A stretch of 64,000 nt of DNA from the NCBI RefSeq assembly GCF_900110425.1, contig NZ_FODS01000009.1, forward strand, positions 1 through 64,000, in the 5' to 3' direction. This document shows positions 36,610-45,367 of this stretch, piece after piece. The translations under genes and the position numbers were made by a program. The stretch is from Salinihabitans flavidus (lineage in GTDB: Bacteria; Pseudomonadota; Alphaproteobacteria; Rhodobacterales; Rhodobacteraceae). How positions within the stretch are numbered: position 1 is the stretch's first letter; every line of letters begins with the position of its first letter. The notes under the pieces were generated by a model. The model was given only the letters and a program-made list of their open reading frames with translations. It was not told the DNA's origin and made no database searches.

Positions 36610-36858
36610 GCTGCTAACGCCCTTGAGGCCAACCACCCGCTCGCCGCCACGCTGATGCGCCGCGCGATGATCGAATACACTTTGGGTGGCGCGAAATCCA
36701 AACGCTACCGCCACGCCGCCCGCCACCTTGCGGAATGCCGGTTCTGCGATCCGGCGATCGAGGACTACGGCAATGTCCTACCCCACGGGCAGTTTGTCGA
36801 GGGCTTGCGCGAGAAACACGGCCGCAAATACGGGTTCTGGCATCTAATCGACGAGTAG
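36610..36858 (+). pseudogene. DUF6880-type protein, C-terminal fragment
   Basis: The frame 36466-36858 has in its last 80 codons EANHPLAATLMRRAMIEYTL, AKSKRYRHAARHLAEC and EKHGRKYGFWHLI, which I recognise as the C-terminus of DUF6880 proteins (normally several hundred residues). The first 50 codons of the frame overlap the promoter of the acyl-CoA operon and do not look like the family, so the gene has lost its 5' part. A remnant, not a working gene. The following stretch 36859-37319 shows no supported feature. Confidence 0.65.
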
Positions 36859-37319
36859 AGATTGGGCGCGAAAATGATTGGCTAAGCCGGTCACAGGCGA
36901 TGTCCACGCCGAGAGCGGCGAAGGTCGGAAAACAGCCCCGAACCCGCTGGTCAATCCGCCTCCGCCCTCACCGGTTTCATACTTAGCGAAGAGAGAAAGC
37001 TGACCGATGCAACTGCGGCGTCGTGCAAGCAGCTCCCTTCAAAGCAGACACTCATCCCCGATTTCGTGGCGCGCGTGAGGACGACTGCCGCCTCGACGAT
37101 GCCGATCTTCGAGGAGGCCTGGGCGTTGTGATCAGGCTTTTCGGCAAGTTGGCGGTCGTTCTCGCGGTTTGCGAGCAGCGTGAACAGGACGCTTCGGCTG
37201 AAGTGCAGCCGAAGCTCCTTTGCATCTCAAGGATGAGGGGACTTGGCACATTGCAGCCTTGGGCTGGGACAAGGAACACGATGGCCGGCCTATTCACAAG
37301 GCGATGTTTGACTGAGCTT

Positions 37320-37900
37320 CTATGTGGGCCTGTCTGGCGCGAATTTACGACGGTAGGTGCCGGGGGTGACGCGGGCGAGCCGTTTGAATAGGCGCCTAAA
37401 GGCCGCCCCGTCCTCGTATCCGACTTCCCAACTGATCTGTTCGACCGACAGGTCGCTCTGTTCGAGCTTCCGCTTGGCGTGGTCAACTCGGAGGTGCTGG
37501 ACATAGGCGAGCGTGCATGCGTTGCATCCACTCGACCAGTTCCGGATGTCGATCCCGCACCCAACCTTCTTCAACCGCCATGGTTGGCACGATGACGACA
37601 TCGGTAGGCAGCTGTGCAGGCACATCTTGCGCATGCGGGGCCAAAGAGACTTTGGCATAGGAAACCGAGGAGGCATCGAGACCATAGTGCAAATCCGCGA
37701 CCTGACGCACGACATCACCGACGGCATCCGCTGTGATGACAGCGCGCAACCGCCGGATGGTTCTACGGATCGGAGGGCTGCCGAACACCCATGGGACGAA
37801 CTGATAGCTTCCGCGCGCCTGCGAGCACTCCTCTGGACGAGGCGGAACGCCACCTTCCTGAACAGCCACAGATCGTCATCCATAGCTGCGAGACGCGCCA
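37320..37900 (-). pseudogene. GlxA-type AraC regulator, decayed
   Basis: The C-terminal part in one frame is a good AraC helix-turn-helix: RVDHAKRKLEQSDLSVEQIS, then WEVGYEDGAAFRRLFKRL and VTPGTYRRKF. Upstream, in a different frame, PTDVVIVPTMAVEEGWVRDR and HPELVEWMQRMHA match the DJ-1/PfpI domain of GlxA-type regulators. The two are joined by a deletion plus frameshift that removes the second half of the DJ-1 domain and the first DNA-binding helix. A working protein would need about 320 residues; here at most 195 are contiguous. Confidence 0.7.
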
Positions 37901-38111
37901 CAACCATGCCGGCCGGGACCGTCAGACGCCTTTCTGGGAGATTTCTCGGAGAGATCGAGGCGGCACAGAACTGCGAGAGCGCCGGAAAGTCCTTGTTTTT
38001 ATGGCGCTAACTGGTGGGAATGGTTGACAATTCACCACAAAAAACCGTTTTTCGGGCGATTTCTGTCAACTTCAGGTAAACCTTTGTCAACCATTTGCCG
38101 GATAAAGAGGC

Positions 38112-38141
38112 CCTTCTTGGGGACTTCTGCCCCCAAGAAGG
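38112..38141. repeat. Strong hairpin
   Basis: CCTTCTTGGGG (38112-38122), 8-base loop, CCCCAAGAAGG (38131-38141): an 11-bp perfect stem. No T-run follows. Around it, the pieces GGTAAACCTTTGTCAACC (38075-38092) and GGTAAACCTCTGTCAACC (38161-38178) repeat directly. It lies in the gene-free stretch 37908-38370, so it may be a relic element end or a terminator for a lost gene. Confidence 0.6.
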
Positions 38142-38204
38142 TTTCCAACCTTTTCGCTCGGGTAAACCTCTGTCAACCCTCGGCAACCCTCTCGCCACCA
38201 CTAG

Positions 38205-38240
38205 GGATTCGACGAGGAATGGCCTGATCGTCGTCCCCCC
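38205..38240. repeat. Imperfect inverted repeat flanking the ISL3 relic (left arm)
   Basis: ACGAGGAATGGCCTGATCGTCGTCCC here pairs, inverted, with 38995-39022 (GGGACGACGATCGCACCATT and on), about 23 of 26 positions equal. The ISL3 transposase relic lies between the arms. Next to both arms is also a similar direct sequence (TCAACCCTCGGCAACC left, TCAACTTTAGGCAACC right). ISL3 ends are usually 15-39 bp inverted repeats, so these could be its termini, although the distance to the left end of the gene is fairly long. Confidence 0.45.
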
Positions 38241-38370
38241 CCCCGAAAGCCAAATCTCCGATCCTCTCATGCTGGTCGGGTAGTAGCCTGGGCTCTTCAA
38301 ATTTCCCGGTGGCTTCGGACGGCACGCGGTTTTGAGTAGCCTTCGGCCGTTCTGAGCGATGGAGGGCGGA

Positions 38371-38815
38371 ATGGAGCTGGAGACGAGCCTTTTCACGATG
38401 GCTTCTGGCCTTCAGGAGCCAGGGGCCCTGGAGCATTGCCGATGTGCGCTTTGATGCCTCGGCCAAGGAGGTCCACTTCGAGGTCCGTTTCAAGGCGGGA
38501 AGCCGGTTTGCCTGTCCGTCCTGCGGCGTGACCGACCAGCCGGTTCACGACACGCGATAGCGCAGCTGGGAACATCTGCGTTTCTTCGTGCACAATGCCT
38601 TCATCTATGCCTGCGTTCCCCGCGTCGCCTGCAGCCAGTGCGGCAAGACCGGGCAGGCCCCGGTTCCCTGGGCGCGCAGCGGCAGCGGCTTCAGCCAGCT
38701 GTTCGACGCCTTCGTGATCGCCCTGGCCCGCGAGGTGCTGGTGAAGATCATCGCCGATCTTCTCGAGGTCGGGACCGACCGGATAACGGGACGACTTTTC
38801 GCAGGGTAGGCTCGA
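38371..38815 (+). pseudogene. ISL3-family transposase, N-terminal relic
   Basis: Plus-strand frames give SIADVRFDASAKEVHFEVRF, then FACPSCGV with HDTR-stop-RSWEHLRFFVH, VPRVACSQCGKTGQAPVPWA and GSGFSQLFDAFVIALAREV: the zinc-binding N-terminus of ISL3 transposases with its two Cys pairs. There is a frameshift near 38428, an in-frame TAG near 38558, and the catalytic two thirds is missing after about 38810. Not functional. Confidence 0.75.
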
Positions 38816-39045
38816 TGCTGTTCTTATCGCATAAAGGATCCCACCCGCCGTGCGGGAACGAGCGGCGCGCGAAGGGATAGATTTTACCAAATTGGGTGGC
38901 CGATGCGTCTGTCCGCGTCTAACCACGACAAAATGCTGTAAAACCCCGGCTGCCTTTATCACATCAACTTTAGGCAACCCCCTCGGGATCCGGCGAGGGA
39001 CGACGATCGCACCATTCCTCGCCGGTAGCCTACGCCTTGACCCTG

Positions 39046-39189
39046 CTAAGTCCGTCTGGGTGCACAAACACGCCGCAGAAGCTGCACACGGCGCAGGGTC
39101 GGCATCGGATCGCGATCATTGCTGATGTCGCGCAAGAAGCGCAGCCAGGCGCGCTCATTGGGCGTCAGTTCGTTTTTCTGATCTATCAT
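39046..39189 (-). CDS. 47-residue protein sharing a module with the XRE regulator
   Basis: A short gene starting at ATG 39189, six bases after the stop of the XRE gene, ending at TAG 39046-39048. Its N-terminus, LTPNERAWLRFLRDIS-(N/D)-DP, closely parallels the C-terminal segment of the XRE protein, VTTNERGWLQEIREVS-(N/T)-DP. I read it as a real gene because of the tight spacing and the shared module. The module is a predicted helix with charged surface; role unknown, perhaps protein contact or regulation of the XRE protein. Confidence 0.6.
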   Translation of the reverse strand: MIDQKNELTPNERAWLRFLRDISNDRDPMPTLRRVQLLRRVCAPRRT

Positions 39190-39195
39190 GATGCG

Positions 39196-39597
39196 CTACC
39201 TCCCGAAGATGGCCCTGATCGCCGCCTGGGACCTGCTGGTCAGCCGCGGATCGGTGTTGTCGGATACCTCGCGGATCTCCTGCAGCCAGCCACGCTCGTT
39301 CGTAGTGACAGGCTCGCCAAACACGTTGATCACGGCTTCCGCTCCCGTGCGGCCAATGGCCTGTTCCAATGCGAGGCGCATCAGGTAGGCCGGATCACAC
39401 TCCAGAGCGCGCGCCAAGGCGGGGATGCGATCAAGCGCCGCCTTGGTGCTGCCCTGCTTAATCATCGTGATCATGTTCTGGTTCACATATCCGGCCTGGG
39501 CGGCGATCTCTGCCTGGCTTTTCTTGGATTTCAACTCAAGCACCCGGCGTTCGAGATATTTTGCCAATCCGGTGTCGGCATGCGGTTTCTTGGTCAT
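39196..39597 (-). CDS. XRE-family helix-turn-helix regulator
   Basis: A 133-residue protein. The DNA-binding domain is residues 10-75 (KKSQAEIAAQAGYVNQNMIT, then a short scissor helix and ALECDPAYLMRLALEQ). A C-terminal extension (residues 90-133) holds TTNERGWLQEIREVSDNTDP. It is divergent from the nucleotidyltransferase gene; the 160-bp space between them has a 12-bp perfect palindrome likely bound by this protein. It forms an operon with the 47-residue gene. Organisation resembles antitoxin or immunity regulators. Confidence 0.85.
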   Translation of the reverse strand: MTKKPHADTGLAKYLERRVLELKSKKSQAEIAAQAGYVNQNMITMIKQGSTKAALDRIPALARALECDPAYLMRLALEQAIGRTGAEAVINVFGEPVTTNERGWLQEIREVSDNTDPRLTSRSQAAIRAIFGR

Positions 39598-39688
39598 CGC
39601 TTTTCCTCTCAGATGTGACGCTGCACGTCATGTGCTGCTCATATTTCTATAGCGATGCAGTGATTGGGGATGTTTGGCGGGGAGATGT

Positions 39689-39737
39689 GATGTTCAACAT
39701 CTTTACTTTTTGTTGAGCATCAGCCATGCTCAACAAA
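39689..39737. promoter_or_regulatory. Operator region between XRE and nucleotidyltransferase genes
   Basis: TTTGTTGAGCAT (39709-39720) and ATGCTCAACAAA (39726-39737) form a perfect 12-bp inverted repeat with a 5-bp spacer. A smaller palindrome GATGT-TCA-ACATC sits at 39689-39701 and a half-site GTTGAGC at 39748-39754, just before the nucleotidyltransferase ATG. Several sites in a row suggest cooperative binding by the XRE regulator and control of both genes. Confidence 0.7.
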
Positions 39738-39757
39738 TCCAGAATTCGTTGAGCAGA

Positions 39758-40786
39758 ATGGTATCTGAGATGTTCGAGCGTCATTCCTCCACCGCGCATG
39801 CCGCCTATCATGACCTGCTGAGATCGCTTCAAGACGATGCTGCCTCGGATATCCGTGGCACACCGACACGCGTGGAACGCAACGGCAAGACCTACTGGTA
39901 TGACACCTATCGCATAGGATCGGACGTCAAGAAGCGCTACATCGGAGAAGACAGCACCGAGCTTCGCGGTCGACTGGAAAGACACAAGACTCTGAAAGCC
40001 CAACAGGAAGAGCGTCGCCGGAGCCGCACACGGCTCGTAAGATTGCTTCGTGCCGAAGGCTTCCTCGGCCTCGACGCGGCAACGGGCAGCCTCTTATCTG
40101 CGATGGCCGCGTCTGGGGTATTTCGTCTCGGGGGCACGATCGTCGGCACGCACGCCTTCCGTCTTTATGAGGGCGAGTTGGGCATTCGCTTCAACATGGA
40201 CATGACTGCCCATACAGATGATATCGACATCGCCAGCTTTTCCCGACTGTCCCTGGCGCTGGAGGATGCCGCCTCTCCGCCTCTAGAGGATGTGTTCAGG
40301 GACTTCGATTTCACGGCACAGCCGAGCCTGAAGGCCGGTCACTCCTGGCGCTGGAAACAGACGCGCGGTGATACATTGATCGAGTTTCTTACGCCGTCCT
40401 TCGGTGACGAAGAGAGCCTTCGCGAACTGCCTGCTCTTGGTGTAGATGCGCAAGGACTGCACCATCTGAACTACCTGATTGCAGAGCCGATCAAGGCTGC
40501 TGTCACCTATCGGAGCGGCGTGTTGGTGCAAATTCCGCAGCCTGAGCGTTACGCCATCCACAAGCTGATCGTTGCAGATCGCCGCCGTCCTGGTGATGAC
40601 GCTCTCAAATCCGAAAAGGACCGGCGCCAGGCGGCCTTCCTGATCGATGTGCTTGCTCATGACCGACCGGATGAGCTGCGCGATGCCTATGAGGATGCGC
40701 TTTCGAGAGGACCGAAGTGGCGATCGAGGATCGAGGCATCACTGCAACGCATGCCCCGAAGGTTGGAACTAATGCAACGACTATAG
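39758..40786 (+). CDS. GSU2403-type nucleotidyltransferase-fold protein
   Basis: A 342-residue protein. A short N-terminal part (residues 25-65, ERNGKTYWYDTYRIGSDVKK) is followed by a nucleotidyltransferase-like core: GGTIVGTHAFRLYEGEL and, about 28 residues on, TDDIDIASFSRL, i.e. a G-[T/S] helix and a D-x-D pair, with a third acidic candidate in DTLIEFLTP. The ending with PERYAIHKLIVADRR is also typical. I recognise it as the GSU2403/NTP_transf_8 family; substrate unknown. Frame opens at 39674, but the ATG at 39758 lies after the operator. A toxin-like or tRNA-modifying role is a guess from the layout with XRE. Confidence 0.82.
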   Translation: MVSEMFERHSSTAHAAYHDLLRSLQDDAASDIRGTPTRVERNGKTYWYDTYRIGSDVKKRYIGEDSTELRGRLERHKTLKAQQEERRRSRTRLVRLLRAEGFLGLDAATGSLLSAMAASGVFRLGGTIVGTHAFRLYEGELGIRFNMDMTAHTDDIDIASFSRLSLALEDAASPPLEDVFRDFDFTAQPSLKAGHSWRWKQTRGDTLIEFLTPSFGDEESLRELPALGVDAQGLHHLNYLIAEPIKAAVTYRSGVLVQIPQPERYAIHKLIVADRRRPGDDALKSEKDRRQAAFLIDVLAHDRPDELRDAYEDALSRGPKWRSRIEASLQRMPRRLELMQRL

Positions 40787-40791
40787 GCGCG

Positions 40792-40850
40792 TCGGACCAG
40801 TCGGACCAGTCCGACCAGTCGGACCAGTCGGACCAGTCGGACCAGTCGGA
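40792..40850. repeat. 9-bp tandem repeat (TCGGACCAG)n
   Basis: Six full units TCGGACCAG (third unit TCCGACCAG) and a partial seventh, beginning six bases after the nucleotidyltransferase stop. A minisatellite by slippage; it would translate as repeating W-S-D on the minus strand but is in no credible gene. Confidence 0.9.
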
Positions 40851-41066
40851 ATTCGTGTGAACCACCCTGTCAAGGTCGATCCACCCGGTCCGAGTCGCAT
40901 CGAGGACACAACTGGCAGATGCGCGCCAGGTTCGTTTGTGCGTTTTGTGCTTCCAGTAGCTGTTAGTGCCACTCACGAGGGTCTAAGCTCGAACCACATA
41001 GACGTTCGGGCGATCAGAAATGTTATTCTCAAACATATTCCCTGTGATGCGGTGTCCCGCAGATCT

Positions 41067-42632
41067 CTATTTCAGAGGATAAGCAGGCAACCGCCCAATC
41101 GCGTCGGCCTTGGCTTTCAAAGACACGTCGCCGTAACCATCAGATGCGGATTTCGCCGCGTGGCCCTGTATCGCGTCATAGACGCGCGGTGAAATCCCAA
41201 GCTCGATGGTCTGACTCTTGAACCGGTGACGCCAACCATAGTTAGGTCGAACGCCATCCGGGATTAGCTCGCGTTCCTGTAGCCAAGTGCCAATCTGGTT
41301 CGATATACGCTTTGCCTTATCTGCATATTTCGCCGGGATGGTGCCGCCATGAAAAAGGGGGCCGGGCTTTGCCGCTTTCACGAATTCGGGAAATCCGAGA
41401 CTGACGATTTGCTCATGCAGCGGCACGTCGCGATAATCACCTGCCTTAATGGTCCCGGCGTCCGGGGTAATGCGGATGATCCACTGACCATCTACCTCTC
41501 GCACATCCTCTTTCCGCAATTGTGTGATTTCAGAAGGGCGCGCGCCGCAAAATGCGCAGATAATCGGCACCCATCGCTTTGCCGCGATAAGATGCGATTT
41601 CTCACGGATGTATCCGTTGACGTCCGCGTTTGGTTCGTAGGTCGTGGCGACTTTGAGAATCTTGATCGCCTCGGCTTCTGTGAAGCCTTGCTCGCGGCTG
41701 TGTTGGCGGCGCGGCTTGGGTTGCCGGACCTTCTCCGCAACGTTCTCGGGCAGCTTGTCATTCTCGACCGCCCAATTCAGCAAAGATCGCACTGTGGATA
41801 GGTGAACATCGCTTATCGTTTTCGGAGATAGAGAACCTCTGAGTTGGTCGCGCCACGCCATGATATCCTTTTTGGTCAGCCGTGCGGCGTCGTCATGTTT
41901 CACAAATTTGCGCAGACCTTCCACCGCTACCCCCTGTCGCTTACCACCGTCGCGCATCGAACCTGACTGCATTCGCATCTCAACATACTCGGTCCACAGG
42001 CGCTTGATACTGACCGGCGCGGGGGTGTCTTCTGGGGGTTGCGCGTTCTTGATGATCGGGGCGCTAGGTGTGCCGGTGAAATCCCCTTCGTCGCGCTCTG
42101 CGACTCGTTCCAGCGCCTCTAGCTCTGCGCTGCAAAGGGCACGGGCGATCCCCCGCCATTCATCGCTACCCGGTGCTGCATTGAGATTGCCAGAGGCGCG
42201 GAAACGCTCGATTTGCGCCCCTGCCAGATGGGCCAGCTCCGCATCATCGGCTTGACCGGCTATCGCCGCGCGCAGCCGCTGCACCAGAAGATCATCAATG
42301 CCGATGGACGGCCAGCGCGCATCGTTGCGCAGCTCATCATCGAACGCCAGCCGCTGCATGTAATGGCTCACGGCGATCTGGTCAGGTGCGAGGGGATAGC
42401 GGGCCGGGCCAGATTGAACGCCCCCTGCCCCGGCCTTTTGCTCGGCAACGGCGATCTGGTGTTGAAGCTGAGCAACCGCACCGGGTAGCAACTTGAGCGC
42501 CTGCCGGTAGTCGCCACCCAGCGGGCTGCGCAGCTCGGTCTTGCCGACGATTCTGCGCAGGTCTTTCGGCACCACCAGCCGGGCGTGGTAGCGCCCGTTG
42601 CGATTCACCATGTTCCTGATCTTGCCTGCCAT
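41067..42632 (-). CDS. Tyrosine recombinase (phage/island integrase)
   Basis: A 521-residue site-specific recombinase. Catalytic Arg is in CGARPSEITQLRKEDV, the second cluster in YGWRHRFKSQTIELGI (H-R-F-K), and GHAAKSASDGYGDV carries the final His and Tyr. The N-terminal half (MAGKIRNMVNRNGRYHARLV, VPKDLRRIVGKTEL) is the arm-binding and core-binding part seen in DUF6538-like integrases. The frame reads through the tRNA gene to 42869, so I start at the ATG at 42632. It stands 92 bp from the 3' end of tRNA-Val, the usual site of integration. Confidence 0.92.
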   Translation of the reverse strand: MAGKIRNMVNRNGRYHARLVVPKDLRRIVGKTELRSPLGGDYRQALKLLPGAVAQLQHQIAVAEQKAGAGGVQSGPARYPLAPDQIAVSHYMQRLAFDDELRNDARWPSIGIDDLLVQRLRAAIAGQADDAELAHLAGAQIERFRASGNLNAAPGSDEWRGIARALCSAELEALERVAERDEGDFTGTPSAPIIKNAQPPEDTPAPVSIKRLWTEYVEMRMQSGSMRDGGKRQGVAVEGLRKFVKHDDAARLTKKDIMAWRDQLRGSLSPKTISDVHLSTVRSLLNWAVENDKLPENVAEKVRQPKPRRQHSREQGFTEAEAIKILKVATTYEPNADVNGYIREKSHLIAAKRWVPIICAFCGARPSEITQLRKEDVREVDGQWIIRITPDAGTIKAGDYRDVPLHEQIVSLGFPEFVKAAKPGPLFHGGTIPAKYADKAKRISNQIGTWLQERELIPDGVRPNYGWRHRFKSQTIELGISPRVYDAIQGHAAKSASDGYGDVSLKAKADAIGRLPAYPLK

Positions 42633-42723
42633 GCCGATGATCCCTTTGTAACCAAAACTGTAACCACAGAACGGCCAAAAGCCTTTGTGTGCAAGGGTTT
42701 TATGTGATTTCAATGGGATAGGA

Positions 42724-42799
<76 letters not shown>

Positions 42800-42880
42800 G
42801 GCGCCAAGTCTGGTAAGCCCTTTGCATGGGCTTGGCAAGAGGGGCGCGCACCCGCCGCCCCTCCTCCATGCTTCATGGTT

Positions 42881-44089
42881 TCAGAAAAACGCCTGCAACC
42901 CGGTCTGCGCCCGGCCCAGGATCAGCGAATGCACGTCATGGGTGCCCTCGTAGGTGTTCACGGTCTCCAGATTCACCAGATGCCGGATGACGTGGTATTC
43001 AAGGCTGATGCCGTTGCCGCCGTGCATGTCTCGTGCCATCCGCGAAATATCAAGCGCCTTGCCGCAGTTGTTTCGTTTGATAATCGAAATCATCTCGGGC
43101 GCGGCGTTGGCCTCATCCATCAGCCGCCCAACCCGCAACGCTGCCTGAAGACCAAGCGCGATCTCGGTCTGCATGTTCGCCAGCTTGAGCTGGAAAAGTT
43201 GTGTCTGCGCCAAGGGCTTGTTGAATTGCTTGCGATCCAGCCCATACTGCCGCGCCGCATGCCAGCAGAACTCCGCCGCGCCCATCGCGCCCCATGCGAT
43301 GCCATAGCGCGCGCGGTTCAGGCAGCCGAATGGCCCCTTGAGTCCCTCGACATTCGGAAGAAGCGCCTCTTCGTCCACTTCGACATTGTCCATGACAATC
43401 TCGCCGGTGATGGATGCGCGCAGGCTCATCTTGCCCTCGATCTTCGGCGCGCTCAGCCCTTTCATGCCCTTTTCCAGAATGAAACCGCGGATCTTGCCGC
43501 CATGCGCATCGGACTTGGCCCAGACAACGAAGACATCCGCGATGGGTGCGTTGCTGATCCACGTCTTGGACCCGTTGAGAACATAGCCGCCGTCGGTCTT
43601 CTTTGCCGTCGTCTTCATCCCAGCCGGATCAGACCCGGCGTCCGGTTCCGTCAGTCCGAAACAACCGATCCATTCACCACTGGCCAGTTTCGGCAGGTAT
43701 CTGTCGCGCTGCGCATCGGTGCCATAGGCATGGATCGGATACATCACGAGGCTCGATTGCACCGACATCATGGAGCGATAGCCCGAGTCGACCCGTTCCA
43801 CCTCGCGCGCAACCAGACCGTAGGACACATAGCCCGCGCCAAGCCCGCCATGCGATTCGGGAATTGTCGTGCCCAGAAGGCCCATCTCTCCCATCTCGCG
43901 AAAGATCTCGGGATCTGTTTCCTCGTTCTCGAAGGCCGCCGACACGCGCGGCATCAGCTTGTCCTGCGCATAGGCGCGCGCGGAATCGCGGATCATCCGC
44001 TCATCCTCCGTCAACTGGGAGTCGAGCCGGAACGGATCTTCCCAGTCGAAACTTTCCAGGTTGGGCTTGTCCTTGGCTTTCAGCGTCAT
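42881..44089 (-). CDS. gcdH: Glutaryl-CoA dehydrogenase
   Basis: A 402-residue flavoenzyme that oxidises and decarboxylates glutaryl-CoA to crotonyl-CoA in lysine/tryptophan breakdown. The FAD/substrate segments [20 protein letters not shown] and [40 protein letters not shown] and the C-terminal ending [20 protein letters not shown] fit GcdH; the base Glu would be in that YEGT stretch. It is divergent from a LysR regulator 142 bp away, the usual gcdR arrangement. First core gene right of the tRNA junction. Confidence 0.93.
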   Translation of the reverse strand: MTLKAKDKPNLESFDWEDPFRLDSQLTEDERMIRDSARAYAQDKLMPRVSAAFENEETDPEIFREMGEMGLLGTTIPESHGGLGAGYVSYGLVAREVERVDSGYRSMMSVQSSLVMYPIHAYGTDAQRDRYLPKLASGEWIGCFGLTEPDAGSDPAGMKTTAKKTDGGYVLNGSKTWISNAPIADVFVVWAKSDAHGGKIRGFILEKGMKGLSAPKIEGKMSLRASITGEIVMDNVEVDEEALLPNVEGLKGPFGCLNRARYGIAWGAMGAAEFCWHAARQYGLDRKQFNKPLAQTQLFQLKLANMQTEIALGLQAALRVGRLMDEANAAPEMISIIKRNNCGKALDISRMARDMHGGNGISLEYHVIRHLVNLETVNTYEGTHDVHSLILGRAQTGLQAFF

Positions 44090-44231
44090 GGTTAGATCCT
44101 TTTATGCTGCCGTTGCGCCGCGATCATGTCAATTCGTGCTGACCGCGGTTCACTTGCTCCCCTTATCTCCTAGCTTTCGTCGGGAATCCAACGATAATGC
44201 GGCAAGACAACATGACGTAATGGAATGAACT

Positions 44232-45125
44232 ATGTCTCTACCCCGCCGTTTCCTGCCCCCGCTATCGTGGTTGATGGCCTTCGAATCCGTTGCCCGTCTC
44301 GGCTCGGTCACAGGGGCGGCGACAGAGCTTGACCTGACGCAAAGCGCGGTCTCGCGGCAGATCGCCAAGCTGGAGGATCAGGTCGGAACAGCCCTGTTCA
44401 CGCGCGACCGCAAGCGCCTTTTGCCAACAACGGCGGGACGGGCCTACGCCGAGCAGGTGCGTGCCGCCCTCTCGCGGATTGCCAACGCCACGGTGCAGCT
44501 TCACTCCAACCCGGACGGGGGCGCGCTGAATCTTGCCATCCTTCCCGCGATCGGCACCCACTGGCTCGCACCGCGACTGCCGGACTTCCTCGCCCGCCAT
44601 CCCGGCGTCACGGTCAATCTCTCCACGCGCATGGCCCCATTCGACTTTTCCGGCGAACGATTTCACGCCGCGATCTCCTTTGGCACCGGCATCGATGCGG
44701 GACGCTGGCTCGGCACCCGGACCCTGCCCTTGATGGAGGAGGAGGTGCAGCCAGTCCTGTCTCCGACCCTCGCGCACGAGGGCCTTCGCCCTAACGATTT
44801 GGCCGAAATGCCGTTGCTGCATCTTGAAACCCGACCAAAGGGCTGGGCGCGCTGGTTCGCTCAACATGACGTCGATGCGCCCGATCCACGCTCGGGCATG
44901 CATTTCGATCAGTTCGAGGCAATGCTCAAGGCGGCGGAGGCCGGGCTTGGCGTGGCGCTAATGCCCCGTTTCCTCGCCGAAGGGGCCCTGGCGCGGGGCA
45001 CGGTCGTCACCCTGCCGGGGAGCACCATGACCAGCCTTGGCACCTATGCTCTCGTTTGGCCCGAAACGCAGGACGACTACCCCCCGCTCCGCGCGTTTCG
45101 AGACTGGCTCAAATCACAGATATGA
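44232..45125 (+). CDS. LysR-family regulator (GcvA/GcdR type)
   Basis: A 297-residue LysR regulator. The helix-turn-helix is SVTGAATELDLTQSAVSRQIAKLEDQVG; effector domain from about residue 90. Sequence start SLPRRFLPPLSWLMAFESVA is typical of GcvA-like members paired with gcdH. It probably activates gcdH in response to glutarate or glutaryl-CoA. Confidence 0.9.
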   Translation: MSLPRRFLPPLSWLMAFESVARLGSVTGAATELDLTQSAVSRQIAKLEDQVGTALFTRDRKRLLPTTAGRAYAEQVRAALSRIANATVQLHSNPDGGALNLAILPAIGTHWLAPRLPDFLARHPGVTVNLSTRMAPFDFSGERFHAAISFGTGIDAGRWLGTRTLPLMEEEVQPVLSPTLAHEGLRPNDLAEMPLLHLETRPKGWARWFAQHDVDAPDPRSGMHFDQFEAMLKAAEAGLGVALMPRFLAEGALARGTVVTLPGSTMTSLGTYALVWPETQDDYPPLRAFRDWLKSQI

Positions 45126-45225
45126 TGCGGCAGCTAAATCCTGTGTAGAGAACCGTCGTGCCCGGTCGGTTCTGGTCCGACGCCCGATCTCGCAAGACAT
45201 CTTCTCGACTTTCAGAGGGATCTGT

Positions 45226-45310
45226 TGGTGCGGGTGGAGGGACTTGAACCCCCACGCCTTGCGGCGCCAGAACCTAAATCTGGTGCGTCTACCAATTCCG
45301 CCACACCCGC
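45226..45310 (-). tRNA. tRNA-Leu (UAG)
   Basis: An 85-base tRNA with a long variable arm, acceptor GCGGGTG/CACCCGC, anticodon loop TTTAGGT (anticodon TAG), T-loop GGTTCAAGTCC and encoded CCA at 45226-45228. Read on the minus strand between the LysR and NAD(P)HX repair genes. Confidence 0.95.
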
Positions 45311-45367
45311 ATGTCCGGCGGTTCTTAGCAAAGCTCCGGCAGGGAGGCGAGGGGAAAATCGCCGGGT

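Noticed and set aside
38007-38396. 129-codon minus-strand frame upstream of the ISL3 relic
   Set aside because: Spans the hairpin and direct repeats and has no family features or ribosome site.
40792-40850. Tandem repeat as a CRISPR array
   Set aside because: Units are 9 bp with no spacers and no cas genes; a minisatellite.
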